The notes beneath the pieces were generated by a model. The model made no database searches. It saw only the letters and a list, made by a program, of their open reading frames with translations, and was not told where the DNA came from. A DNA stretch of 7,178 bases from AM-2324 sp042091035 (lineage in GTDB: Bacteria > Bacteroidota > Bacteroidia > Chitinophagales > Saprospiraceae): the NCBI GenBank assembly GCA_042091035.1, contig JBELIG010000166.1, positions 1 through 7,178 on the forward strand. Direction: 5' to 3'. The translations under genes were made by a program, and so were the position numbers. Positions 1 through 7,178 of this stretch are shown here, piece by piece (position 1 is the first letter of the stretch; every line of letters starts with the position of its first letter).

Positions 1-905
1 TCAAAGTAGAAGTTATAGGTAAAGCAACGGAAGAGATTGAAAATGAAGTTTTAAGCTTTGAAATAAATGGGCAAAAACTCGTCGTAGCTGCAGTACCCTA
101 CCTACGAGATAAGGACATACGCAGACACACGCTGAGCGAACGATTTGAAGACATAGGCGGACGATACAAACAAGCCCTAATAAGACATTATAAGGCGGTA
201 GCAGAAGTATGCGAAAAACACAAAACACCTAATACTCCAATAATTGCTATGGGTCATCTATTTGCAGTAGGCGGAAAGACAACTGATAGTGAGCAGACTA
301 TCTACGTGGGTAATCTTGGAGATATTGGGGCAGAAGATTTTCCTGAAGTTTTTGATTATATCGCCTTAGGGCACCTGCATAGGCCACAAACGATTGGAGG
401 CAACGAAAAAGTGCGTTACTCTGGCTCTCCTTACAAACTTAGCTTCAGTGAGCTAGGACACAAAAACAGCATAGAATTGCTTCATGTCTCTGAATCTGGA
501 TCTATACAGCGAGAGAATATCATTTGTCCAGCATTCAGAAAACTTATCCGTATCCAAGGAAACACAGAAACTTGTATTCAGGAACTGGAGCGACTGAACA
601 CTGAAAATGTTGATGCATTAAATGCCTGGGTAGAAATCGTTTTAGAAGAAGTAAAACCTAACTTACTCCCTCTCCGAAGAGTCGCATCAAAATTAGAGCA
701 TCTGGATGTTCTAAAAATCAGCTTACCCAAAAGAGAATCAACAGAAAGTCTCCGAGCCCTTGCAGAGCAAGCTGTTCAGATTACAGATCTAAAACCAGCA
801 GAAGTATTTGATAAACTGTGTACTGATTTTAAAATCTCAAATAGCGACCGGCAAAAGGTCAATGACCTATTCTACGAAGCCCTAAACCTTGCCAACGAAC
901 AATAG
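1..905 (+). CDS. sbcD: SbcD, nuclease subunit of SbcCD (5' end missing)
   Basis: SbcD is the Mre11-like metallophosphoesterase that, with the SbcC ATPase, cuts DNA hairpins and degrades blocked double-strand ends in the cytoplasm. The reading frame is already open at base 3 and runs 300 codons to the TAG at 903-905. An internal ATG at 249 is not the true start, because clear SbcD sequence lies upstream of it (for example VAAVPYLRD). Two conserved phosphoesterase metal-site motifs are visible: MGHLFAVGG at visible codons 83-91 (His 85) and ALGHLHRPQ around codons 121-129 (His 124 and His 126). Next comes the usual YSGSPYKLSFSE stretch and then a C-terminal capping domain of about 150 residues. 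Family members are about 400 residues long, so roughly 100 are missing, including the N-terminal DxH and GNHD motifs. sbcC follows after two bases, the standard sbcDC arrangement. The assignment is strong; intactness upstream cannot be judged. Confidence 0.95.
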   Translation, partial: KVEVIGKATEEIENEVLSFEINGQKLVVAAVPYLRDKDIRRHTLSERFEDIGGRYKQALIRHYKAVAEVCEKHKTPNTPIIAMGHLFAVGGKTTDSEQTIYVGNLGDIGAEDFPEVFDYIALGHLHRPQTIGGNEKVRYSGSPYKLSFSELGHKNSIELLHVSESGSIQRENIICPAFRKLIRIQGNTETCIQELERLNTENVDALNAWVEIVLEEVKPNLLPLRRVASKLEHLDVLKISLPKRESTESLRALAEQAVQITDLKPAEVFDKLCTDFKISNSDRQKVNDLFYEALNLANEQ

Positions 906-910
906 ACATG
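903..910 (+). other. sbcD-sbcC junction (stop to start, 2-base gap)
   Basis: The sbcD TAG (903-905) is followed by AC and then the sbcC ATG (908-910). The preceding bases (aacgaacaat) contain no AGGAGG-like element. The spacing implies one transcript and probable re-initiation by ribosomes finishing sbcD, giving coordinated subunit supply. The spacing is observed; the coupling is inferred. Confidence 0.8.
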
Positions 911-3900
911 AAGATACTAAGCCTTACACTGCAAAACATAAGTTCTCTGCGCAGCGAACAACCGATAACGATCCCTTTCAATGAAGCACCATTGGAGGAT
1001 GCTGGTATCTTCGCAATTACCGGACCTACCGGATCAGGTAAAACAAGTATCCTCGATGCGATAACGCTTGCATTATATCGTAAAGCACCCCGATTCGACA
1101 ACAATAGTGATGACGGAAAACACTTAGATATCGTAAGCCATGATGCTGATTTTGCCTTCTCAGAAGTACTCTTTGAAAACAATGGTATCATATACAAATC
1201 GCGCTGGGAGGTTCGACTCAAAGGGCAAAACAACAAGGTCCTCAAAAACCCTAAAGAACATATTGAACTCCTCGACATCAGTCAACCTGAAAATCCCATA
1301 GCTGCTGAAAAACGAGCACACCTTGCTGCCATAACTGAAATTTTGAAATTGAATTACGAACAATTTCTAAGATCAGTCATGCTTGCTCAAGGTCAATTCT
1401 CGGCATTTTTGGATGCAGATTCCGGTGAACGCGGCCAATTGCTACAGCAAATCACAGGTAAGGAGATCTATAAAAAAATCGGTGATATTGTTCATAATCG
1501 ATTGACCGAGGAAAAAGAAAAACTCAAAACCTTTGGCTTAAAGCTGAATGAGGAGGACATACTCTCCGAAGAGCAAAAAGAAGCTCTACTAACAGAAAAA
1601 GCCAGTATAGAACTAGAAAAATCAAGCCTTGCTGACAAGCTTAAGAGCGTGCAGACGATTCAGCAATGGTACACAAAGCAAGATGAACTGGAAGGACTAA
1701 AACAAAGATTCCTTCTAGAACAGGAGCAAATAAAATCCATTGAATTAAGTAGTCAAGGTCTTAAACAAAACATAGAGCGTCATCAGCTGGCTGCACCCTT
1801 CCAAGGTCTCCTTACAGATCTATCAAGATTAGAGCCAGAACTCAAAGAGCAAAAACAAAAAAAGACGCAAAAAGCAGCAGAGCTAGAAAGAGATGAATCT
1901 CAATTGAATCTGCTTCAGGAAAAGCAGGCGGAGTTTAAGGTTCAACTACAAAAGCTGGAGGAGGAAATTGAACAATGGGCGAACGAATCCGGTAAGATTG
2001 AAGGAATTTCAAAACAAATCAACTTACTTCAGGAACAACATAAGGAGTCTGCTAAAGAGGAATTTACTTTATCAAAGGATAAAGAGCAGCAAGAAGAAGA
2101 ACTCAAGGGTTTTAAACTAAATAAGACCGCTCAATCTGCTCAATTGGAAGAGGCAAATGCCTTTTTACAAAAGCATACAAGACTGAATGCAGCTAGAGAA
2201 AAACTCTCCTCATGGAATGAACTACTCAATAAGTATAAATTCGCCCAGTCGAGTCTTGACCAAGATCAAAACGCAGCAGCATCCAAGGAAGACATCTTTC
2301 TCCAACGACAAGAAAGCCTGACTAAGCAAGTCGCTGAAATAGGAAAAATAACAGGTGATCTACTTGTACTTGAAAAGAAAAAACAAAGCATAACTGAGGA
2401 TAATAAGACGCAAGATCTAGTGGAGCTTTTCAATAAGCTAAGCGGACTAAACAAAGAAGAAAGCGGCTTAAAAGAAATCAATTCACTCCTTCAAAGCCTT
2501 GAATCTAAAAGGCTAGACTCAAAGAATAAAGGCAATGAGGCAAAGGATCTACAAGTTCAGCTAAACCAAGCAAATCTTGAATTGGACTCCAGTAAAAATG
2601 CACTGGAACAAGCTTCTCTTACCTTAGACGACCAGCAAAAAATCGTTGACCTTATGGCCTTGTCAAATGAGCATATCATACAGGAGGCCAGAGCAAGGCT
2701 GGAAGATGGAAAACCTTGCCCAGTTTGTGGAAGTACTTCCCACGAAGCAAAAGGACATGCTATTTCCGATGAAGAACTAGCAAAAGAGAAATTAGAACTA
2801 AAAAAACGAGCACTGCATAAATCAGATTGTGAGGCAAAACTGAAAGTAAGGCAGCAAGAGCACTATAAACTTGACCACAGCTTAAACACTTCAAATGAAG
2901 CAATCCAAAAGCTTGAAAAAGATATAACTACGCTTCAAGTCAGTTTAAAACAAAAAGCGCTTAGTGATGAATACTATACCTTAGCTTCAGTGGCTAAACG
3001 CCTGGATGAAATTGAATTCGAACAGAACAACACAAACGCCCTAATCAAAAAAGCGGAACAATTCGAACAGGAATTAAAAACATTCACACAAGAAGAAGAA
3101 AAACTTAATCATAAACTGCAAACAGAGCGTGCATTAGAAATACGCTACAAAACGGAGCAGGAACAAACCGAGATAAGTCTAAAAGAACTGAAGCAGAAAA
3201 TTGAAAAAGGCCAAACAGAATTAAAGACGTTTAACAAGCAACTTGAAGAAGAATTAAGTCCATTCGGTATTCTTCTTTCAGATGTCTTGTCCAAGGATTC
3301 CTATATGGACGAATTGGAAGACATAGTCAATAAATACGAAGAATACCGTTTAAAAATAAAACACCTTTCCAGTAATATTGAAGCGGTCGAAAAGCAAATC
3401 GCAGCCAAGGATATTCAAATCAAGAAGACTTCGGAAAAGCTTCAATCAGTGTTTGATCAAAAATCTAAAACTGCAGCTCTACTGCATTCAAACAAACAGG
3501 AAAAGAACCATCTGCTGGGAGGCTTTGAGTCTCTTGAACAAAAAACACAAGCCTTGAGAAACAAGCAAAATGTGCTCAAAGAAAAGCAGGAGCGTTTTGC
3601 TGAAAAAACAAAAGACCAAATCACTCAGATCGGTCAGCTGAAAGGACTTTTAAAAGAGCTAGCAGTGAACATCCTAAAAGACGAAGAAATGCTTTCGTCT
3701 ACGAATAGTACACTTGAAGCAGAACTGCAAAACAGTCCCTTCGGTTCAAGTGAGGAAGCTAAGAAAGCATTGATAAACACTACTGAATTACAAGACATAC
3801 AAGCACAATTAGAAAGCCTGCAAAAAAAGGCCAACAGCTGGAAAGCCCAACTCAAAGCCAATGACTTAGCTTTAGAAAACCATTCCAAAAGCAAGGGTTT

Positions 3901-4585
3901 TGATATCAGTCGCGAAGCGGCCGCAGAAGCACTGAATGTATCCAATAAGCAATTGGAACAATATAACCAAAGACTTGGTGAGATCCGAAGTCGATTTGAA
4001 CAGGATAAAGCCATCCAAGAAAAGAATGCAGCACTTTACAAAAACATACAGCAGCAGGAAACTAAGGTATCTGACTGGAATTATTTGAAAGAGATCCTTG
4101 GAGGAAGCAAGGAAGGCTTTAGCCAATATGCACAATCCTTAACGCTGCAACATCTGATCCATTTAGCAAATCTGCATCTGTCCAAACTAAACCATAGGTA
4201 CTCCCTTCAGATGAAACATGATGTAAAAGGACGACCAACTCTAAACTTTATGTTGATCGATGAATATCAGGCTGGTGAAACACGGAAGATATCGACAGCC
4301 TCAGGTGGTGAAAAATTCCTGATTAGTCTAGCACTGGCATTAGGCTTATCTGATCTTTCCAGCAAGCACGTACAGATTTCCTCCTTGTTTATTGATGAAG
4401 GTTTTGGAACACTAGATACAAAGACGCTCGAAACTGTCTTATCCAGTCTAGAAACACTTCAGGCGCAAGGTAAGACGATTGGTGTTATTTCACATGTACA
4501 AGGCCTAAAGGACCGAATCAGTACGCAAATTCAAGTTGTCAAAAGACAGAACGGAGTCAGTACCATAAAGATTGAACAAAATTAG
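908..4585 (+). CDS. sbcC: SbcC, Rad50-like ATPase subunit of SbcCD
   Basis: SbcC is the SMC-like ATPase partner of SbcD; ATP binding and hydrolysis control access of DNA ends and hairpins to the nuclease. The 1225-residue protein has every expected element in order: Walker A GPTGSGKT at 39-46; Q-loop VMLAQGQF at 157-164; an N-side coiled-coil arm from about 190 to 600, rich in K, E, Q and L; zinc hook CPVC at 604-607; a returning arm to about 1060; ABC signature SGGEK at 1132-1136; Walker B FIDEGFGTLD ending at 1170, with catalytic Glu 1164; and H-loop His 1196. It is longer than E. coli SbcC (about 1050 residues), mostly through coiled coil, which is common in Bacteroidota. The ATG at 908 sits two bases after the sbcD stop and begins directly with the typical MKILSLTLQNI strand. 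No good Shine-Dalgarno precedes it, so translation probably depends on coupling to sbcD. The stop overlaps the convergent cyclase gene by four bases. Confidence 0.97.
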   Translation: MKILSLTLQNISSLRSEQPITIPFNEAPLEDAGIFAITGPTGSGKTSILDAITLALYRKAPRFDNNSDDGKHLDIVSHDADFAFSEVLFENNGIIYKSRWEVRLKGQNNKVLKNPKEHIELLDISQPENPIAAEKRAHLAAITEILKLNYEQFLRSVMLAQGQFSAFLDADSGERGQLLQQITGKEIYKKIGDIVHNRLTEEKEKLKTFGLKLNEEDILSEEQKEALLTEKASIELEKSSLADKLKSVQTIQQWYTKQDELEGLKQRFLLEQEQIKSIELSSQGLKQNIERHQLAAPFQGLLTDLSRLEPELKEQKQKKTQKAAELERDESQLNLLQEKQAEFKVQLQKLEEEIEQWANESGKIEGISKQINLLQEQHKESAKEEFTLSKDKEQQEEELKGFKLNKTAQSAQLEEANAFLQKHTRLNAAREKLSSWNELLNKYKFAQSSLDQDQNAAASKEDIFLQRQESLTKQVAEIGKITGDLLVLEKKKQSITEDNKTQDLVELFNKLSGLNKEESGLKEINSLLQSLESKRLDSKNKGNEAKDLQVQLNQANLELDSSKNALEQASLTLDDQQKIVDLMALSNEHIIQEARARLEDGKPCPVCGSTSHEAKGHAISDEELAKEKLELKKRALHKSDCEAKLKVRQQEHYKLDHSLNTSNEAIQKLEKDITTLQVSLKQKALSDEYYTLASVAKRLDEIEFEQNNTNALIKKAEQFEQELKTFTQEEEKLNHKLQTERALEIRYKTEQEQTEISLKELKQKIEKGQTELKTFNKQLEEELSPFGILLSDVLSKDSYMDELEDIVNKYEEYRLKIKHLSSNIEAVEKQIAAKDIQIKKTSEKLQSVFDQKSKTAALLHSNKQEKNHLLGGFESLEQKTQALRNKQNVLKEKQERFAEKTKDQITQIGQLKGLLKELAVNILKDEEMLSSTNSTLEAELQNSPFGSSEEAKKALINTTELQDIQAQLESLQKKANSWKAQLKANDLALENHSKSKGFDISREAAAEALNVSNKQLEQYNQRLGEIRSRFEQDKAIQEKNAALYKNIQQQETKVSDWNYLKEILGGSKEGFSQYAQSLTLQHLIHLANLHLSKLNHRYSLQMKHDVKGRPTLNFMLIDEYQAGETRKISTASGGEKFLISLALALGLSDLSSKHVQISSLFIDEGFGTLDTKTLETVLSSLETLQAQGKTIGVISHVQGLKDRISTQIQVVKRQNGVSTIKIEQN
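4582..4585. other. Convergent overlap of two stop codons
   Basis: The plus-strand tetranucleotide TTAG holds the sbcC stop TAG (4583-4585) and, on the minus strand, the lycopene cyclase stop TAA (4584-4582). The nuclease and carotenoid operons therefore meet with no intergenic sequence. Any transcription end signal for either operon must lie inside the other operon's coding sequence. Confidence 0.95.
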
Positions 4586-5289
4586 AAGCTAACTTTTAAG
4601 CGTTTTAAATTCCACTCATAGATCGCAACAACCATCAAGAGCATCAACATACTGTACACACTATCCTCTACAGGTATAGTAGTGATGCGCGTTCCAATGT
4701 GATGGATAGGGTTGTAATTCACCACTGGAGTTTCGGTAAAATTCCCGGTTAACACACCATTTACGAGTAAAAAGGGCAACCAACTGAGCAGATACATAAG
4801 CAAAAAACGACCAATCCACACAGGTCTGAAGTAGGCAAGCAAGAAGCAAGCTATACCCGTCAGTGAAAAGGTTACTAAGGGATATATTCTGTCATTATAA
4901 ATAATTGCAAACACTAAAAGAATTGCTGCAAAAGCATAGAATATATAGTGGGCAATACTGCCAAGTATATCCTTTCTCACATAATATCGGATTGCCTCGT
5001 AAATAAATACGCAGGCAAAAGGCACACAGACAAAAAAGGACCATTCTTCTAAAGGAAGACCAAAGAGACGAGCACCTGTAATATAATCATCCCTAAACCA
5101 CCATACACCTATTTCTGTAAACCAAACATCCCAGGGAATGAAAATTGCCATCATAGCCAAGGTGGCAGGAAGAATATATTTAAGGCGCTTGTAATAGACT
5201 AATCGATGTTCAAAGCTCCTTACTAAAGGGAACATGATTGTAAAAATCATAAGCCCTAAGTACAAGTATTTTGTTTCTAAAAAATCCAT
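4582..5289 (-). CDS. Membrane lycopene cyclase, fused CrtYc-CrtYd type
   Basis: This predicted 235-residue integral membrane enzyme cyclises the psi ends of lycopene to ionone rings. It belongs to the heterodimer-derived family known as CrtYc and CrtYd in actinobacteria, here as one fused chain. The first repeat carries PWDVW at 52-56, a WWFRDD stretch at 63-68 and the conserved acidic motif GLPLEEWSFF at 77-86. The second repeat carries the matching acidic motif IPVEDSVY at 205-212. Six to seven hydrophobic helices can be read, spanning roughly 8-22, 38-52, 80-100, 113-130, 136-153, 159-180 and 209-224. The length matches single-chain bacteroidotal members, so both half-domains appear complete. 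The ATG at 5289 is preceded by a purine-rich agaaga and lies 20 bases after the cruF stop, making this the third gene of the pigment operon. Whether it makes one ring or two, and beta or another ring type, cannot be told from sequence. Confidence 0.9.
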   Translation of the reverse strand: MDFLETKYLYLGLMIFTIMFPLVRSFEHRLVYYKRLKYILPATLAMMAIFIPWDVWFTEIGVWWFRDDYITGARLFGLPLEEWSFFVCVPFACVFIYEAIRYYVRKDILGSIAHYIFYAFAAILLVFAIIYNDRIYPLVTFSLTGIACFLLAYFRPVWIGRFLLMYLLSWLPFLLVNGVLTGNFTETPVVNYNPIHHIGTRITTIPVEDSVYSMLMLLMVVAIYEWNLKRLKVSF

Positions 5290-5309
5290 TCTTCTGCGCT
5301 AGTTAGTAA
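5290..5309 (-). other. cruF-cyclase intergenic spacer with purine-rich start signal
   Basis: Twenty bases separate the cruF stop from the cyclase ATG. Read on the minus strand, the spacer ends in gcagaaga directly before ATG, a weak purine-rich ribosome signal set very close to the start. I see no promoter or hairpin here, so co-transcription with cruF is the simplest reading. Confidence 0.6.
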
Positions 5310-5945
5310 TTAAATAAAAAACTTTATGATCAAAAAGAACACGAATTGTAAACTGAAAACGAACAGAGAGGTCTTCTGGTTTATTGATGGAAGCATCTTA
5401 TATAAAATAAATTGAATGATGTAAGCTGTAAAAAACCACATCACATAATTCTTAAAAGGTACAACATCCCCCGCCCATTGCCAAAAGTCCAAGCCCATTG
5501 CAACAGGCTCAATAAAATAATCAAGCCCAACCATTAGTCCAGCAGCCAAGGCCATTTTCAAATACTTATTGATATCCAAGCTGAAGAAAATACCAAAACT
5601 GGAGAGGCTTAACAAAACCCAATTCACACCCATAGTTGGAGGCACCTCAAGAACCTGAGGCCCTAAAGTTGCTCCGTAATAATACGATCCAAATAAAACG
5701 CCCGTTTTCACGCCCGCCACTTCTATAAAGTATCCAATCAGCGCAACTATGGCTGAAGCTTTAAATAGTTGCCTTTCAAATCCTTCATTGGACCAAAGGT
5801 ACATTCCTGTTGTAAAGAGCAGATTTAGTGGCGTTAACAATAGAATCTGATCTCTAGATACTTCAGCACATATCCCCAATATTCCAACTATATACACACA
5901 GGTCAAGAAAAATATTGTCCGTTGTGTCCTGTTCCATTTATTCAT
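5310..5945 (-). CDS. cruF: CruF-type carotenoid hydratase (DUF422 family)
   Basis: CruF-family membrane proteins add water across the terminal 1,2 double bond of an acyclic psi end, giving a 1-hydroxy carotenoid. In myxol-type pathways this precedes 3,4-desaturation. The 211-residue protein has six or seven hydrophobic segments. Its family pattern includes GYFIEVAGVKTG at 71-82, FGSYYYGATLGP at 85-96, VPPTMGVNW at 101-109, DYFIEPVAMG at 142-151, FWQWAG at 154-159 and VPFKNYVMWF at 162-171. The acidic residues Glu 75, Asp 142 and Glu 146 and the aromatic clusters are the likely active-site positions, by inference. Length is slightly short but within the usual bacterial range. The ATG at 5945 overlaps the end of crtD, and the cyclase follows closely. 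Related DUF422 proteins are also annotated only as 'carotenoid biosynthesis protein'; operon context with crtD makes the hydratase role the best choice. Confidence 0.87.
   Translation of the reverse strand: MNKWNRTQRTIFFLTCVYIVGILGICAEVSRDQILLLTPLNLLFTTGMYLWSNEGFERQLFKASAIVALIGYFIEVAGVKTGVLFGSYYYGATLGPQVLEVPPTMGVNWVLLSLSSFGIFFSLDINKYLKMALAAGLMVGLDYFIEPVAMGLDFWQWAGDVVPFKNYVMWFFTAYIIQFILYKMLPSINQKTSLFVFSLQFVFFLIIKFFI
5938..5945 (-). other. crtD-cruF 8-base overlap with ribosome site
   Basis: On the minus strand the cruF ATG (5945-5943) begins before the crtD TAA (5940-5938), in a different frame. A gctgagga stretch inside the crtD end sits just upstream and could act as a close-set Shine-Dalgarno. 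The overlap suggests translational coupling of desaturase and hydratase, whose reactions are consecutive on the same carotenoid end. Confidence 0.8.
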
Positions 5946-7178
5946 GTTCCTCAGCTATTAAGTCTCCTACGATCTTCGCAGACGAAAGTGCTAGCGGTAT
6001 GCCCCCTCCTGGGTGGACTGAACCGCCACAAAAATATAGATCTTTAATTTTTCTACTAAAATTGGGATGTCTAAAAAATGCAGCCATCCTAGAATTTGAA
6101 GATGTACCATATAGGGCACCTTTGTAGGAGCTTGTCTTTGATTCAATTGTCCTAGGCTCTAAGATAGCTTCTTCTTCAATTAATGATTCTATATCACAAT
6201 CCAATAATCGATTCAGCTTACTTATGATATGAACCCTGGCTTTTGCAATTAAATCATCCCAATCCTGTCCATCGTTGCAAGGCACATTGATCATAACAAA
6301 CCAATTCTCACAACCAGCAGGCGCATCTGCCTTAGAAAATTTACTGGTGATATTTACATAAACTGTCGGATCATCCATTAAGGATTTTTCTTCAAAGATA
6401 GCCTTGAACTCTCCTGCATAATCATTACTGAAAAAGATATTGTGCAAATCCAGTTCAGGAAATTCCTGTTTTATTCCCCAGTAAAAAATCAAGGCCGAAC
6501 TTGACCGCTCCTGCTTGAGTATCTTTTCCGGTTGATCTTGTTCAGGCATGAGATGTTTGTAAGCAGGCACCACATCCATATTACATACGACCTTGTCCGC
6601 AAGAATCTTTGTGCCATTAGATTCTATTCCAATAGCTTTACCTGAATACACTAAGATTTTTCTTACCGGACTAGAGCAATGAAAAACAACACCGTTTTTC
6701 TCAGCAAGTTTTACTAAAGATTTAGTAATTGAATGCATCCCATCTTTTGGAAAATAAGCACCCATATTATATTCAAGGTGTGGAATAATATTTAAAATCC
6801 CTGGAGCTTTGTAAGGATTAGAACCATTATAGGTCGCATAGCGATTAAACATCTGCCTAAGCTTCTCATTACCGAGCGTACGCTTATTAACCTTATCCAT
6901 ATTTGTAAAAATATTCAAAAATGGCAGATTCAGTATGGAAACGAAGGTAGACCAGTTCAAGTAAGAAGAAATCTTATGCAGAGATTTTTCAAGAAACAAT
7001 TCACCCGTATGTTTATGGATATATGCACTTTTATCTAAGTATTGCTGTACTTTGGCAGGGTCAGCATTTACCTTTTCCTCTAATTCTTTTATTAATTTCT
7101 CCTTATCAGAAAAAGCAGTTACGCGCGTCCCGTCTTCATAAAAATAACGACAAATCTCTTCTAGGGAGCTGTACTCAA
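5938..7178 (-). CDS. crtD: CrtD-type 1-hydroxycarotenoid 3,4-desaturase (5' end missing)
   Basis: CrtD is a FAD-dependent amine-oxidase-fold desaturase of the CrtI family. It introduces the 3,4 double bond next to a 1-hydroxylated psi end. The frame is open to the window edge: 412 residues are visible, of about 490 expected. A TTG at 6999 is only an internal Leu codon, since typical family sequence precedes it (CRYFYEDGTRVTAFSD at about 7105-7152). Further motifs are NRYATYNGSNPYKAPG (about 6805-6852), HLEYNMGAYFP, SSSALIFYWGI, GCENWFVMINVP (about 6275-6315), KGALYGTSSN and the C-terminal FAD-contact segment FCGGSVHPGGGIPLALSSA (about 5977-6033). The N-terminal GxGxxG dinucleotide-binding motif must lie off-window. 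The sequence resembles flavobacterial CrtD more than phytoene desaturase CrtI, and the adjoining cruF supports this. CrtI is the main alternative. No internal stop or frameshift is seen. Confidence 0.88.
   Translation of the reverse strand, partial: EYSSLEEICRYFYEDGTRVTAFSDKEKLIKELEEKVNADPAKVQQYLDKSAYIHKHTGELFLEKSLHKISSYLNWSTFVSILNLPFLNIFTNMDKVNKRTLGNEKLRQMFNRYATYNGSNPYKAPGILNIIPHLEYNMGAYFPKDGMHSITKSLVKLAEKNGVVFHCSSPVRKILVYSGKAIGIESNGTKILADKVVCNMDVVPAYKHLMPEQDQPEKILKQERSSSALIFYWGIKQEFPELDLHNIFFSNDYAGEFKAIFEEKSLMDDPTVYVNITSKFSKADAPAGCENWFVMINVPCNDGQDWDDLIAKARVHIISKLNRLLDCDIESLIEEEAILEPRTIESKTSSYKGALYGTSSNSRMAAFFRHPNFSRKIKDLYFCGGSVHPGGGIPLALSSAKIVGDLIAEEHE

Noticed and set aside
13..228. Minus-strand open frame of 71 codons that looks hydrophobic and cysteine-rich
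   Set aside because: It overlaps clear SbcD coding sequence on the plus strand. The hydrophobic composition is a by-product of the charged sense strand.
249..251. ATG as the start codon of sbcD
   Set aside because: In-frame sequence from base 3 to 248 encodes SbcD-like protein, and the ATG falls within the conserved AMGHLF metal-site motif.
859..1278. Minus-strand open frame of 139 codons over the sbcD-sbcC junction
   Set aside because: It lies antisense to the Walker A region of sbcC and the end of sbcD, both strongly supported, and its translation resembles no family I know.
2266..2481. Minus-strand open frame of 71 codons with a Ser/Leu-rich translation
   Set aside because: It lies wholly antisense to the SbcC coiled coil and has the composition expected of an antisense shadow.
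3917..3924. GC-rich palindrome GCGGCCGC in an otherwise AT-rich region
   Set aside because: It simply encodes an Ala-rich turn of the SbcC helix. A single short palindrome with no repeat partner gives no reason to call a site.
3634..4135. Two overlapping minus-strand open frames of 126 and 87 codons within sbcC
   Set aside because: They are the complement of a Lys/Glu/Gln-rich coiled coil, which reads as Ser/Leu/Phe-rich antisense sequence. No start signal or domain supports them.
4582..4592. Possible hairpin TTAG-AAG-CTAA at the convergent junction
   Set aside because: The stem is only four AT-rich pairs with a three-base loop and no proper U-tract after it, too weak to call a terminator.
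4661..4849. Second minus-strand open frame of 62 codons inside the cyclase gene
   Set aside because: It is an out-of-frame reading of the same strand as the well-supported lycopene cyclase.
5915..6127. Plus-strand open frame of 70 codons across the crtD-cruF junction
   Set aside because: It is antisense to the conserved FAD-contact end of CrtD and has no family resemblance.
6997..6999. TTG as the start codon of the CrtD-like gene
   Set aside because: The frame stays open upstream to the window edge and encodes conserved CrtD sequence there, so this is an internal Leu codon.

Overview
The window carries two unrelated gene blocks that converge near position 4583. Every large gene belongs to a recognisable family, and the coding density is close to complete. 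I found no RNA gene, mobile element, CRISPR array or gene-free stretch longer than about 20 bases. The proteins point to a pigmented member of the Bacteroidota (Flavobacteriia, Cytophagales or a relative): a c-d fused membrane lycopene cyclase, a CruF-type hydratase and a flavobacterial-style CrtD together, moderately AT-rich DNA, and weak or absent Shine-Dalgarno sequences. This assignment rests on recalled family resemblance, not on a database search.

Left block, plus strand, 1-4585: the 3' three quarters of sbcD, then a complete sbcC two bases later. They encode the two subunits of the SbcCD (Mre11-Rad50-like) nuclease, which opens and trims DNA hairpins and blocked double-strand ends. SbcC shows Walker A, Q-loop, zinc-hook CPVC, ABC signature, Walker B and H-loop in the expected order, so it looks intact. 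The SbcD metal-site motifs that would be expected further upstream lie outside the window.

Right block, minus strand, 7178-4582: a carotenoid operon read right to left. It holds crtD (5' end missing), cruF (start overlapping the crtD stop by 8 bases) and a fused lycopene cyclase (20 bases further on). A cyclase acting on one end of lycopene, with CruF hydration and CrtD 3,4-desaturation on the other, is the logic for monocyclic carotenoids such as myxol, saproxanthin or flexixanthin. The actual pigment depends on ketolase and hydroxylase genes that are not visible here.

The two blocks meet tail to tail, sharing the four bases of their stop codons (4582-4585), with no spacer for a conventional terminator. 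I did not find a previously undescribed system. The findings below concern gene-junction architecture, the predicted pigment chemistry and details of the SbcC coiled coil.
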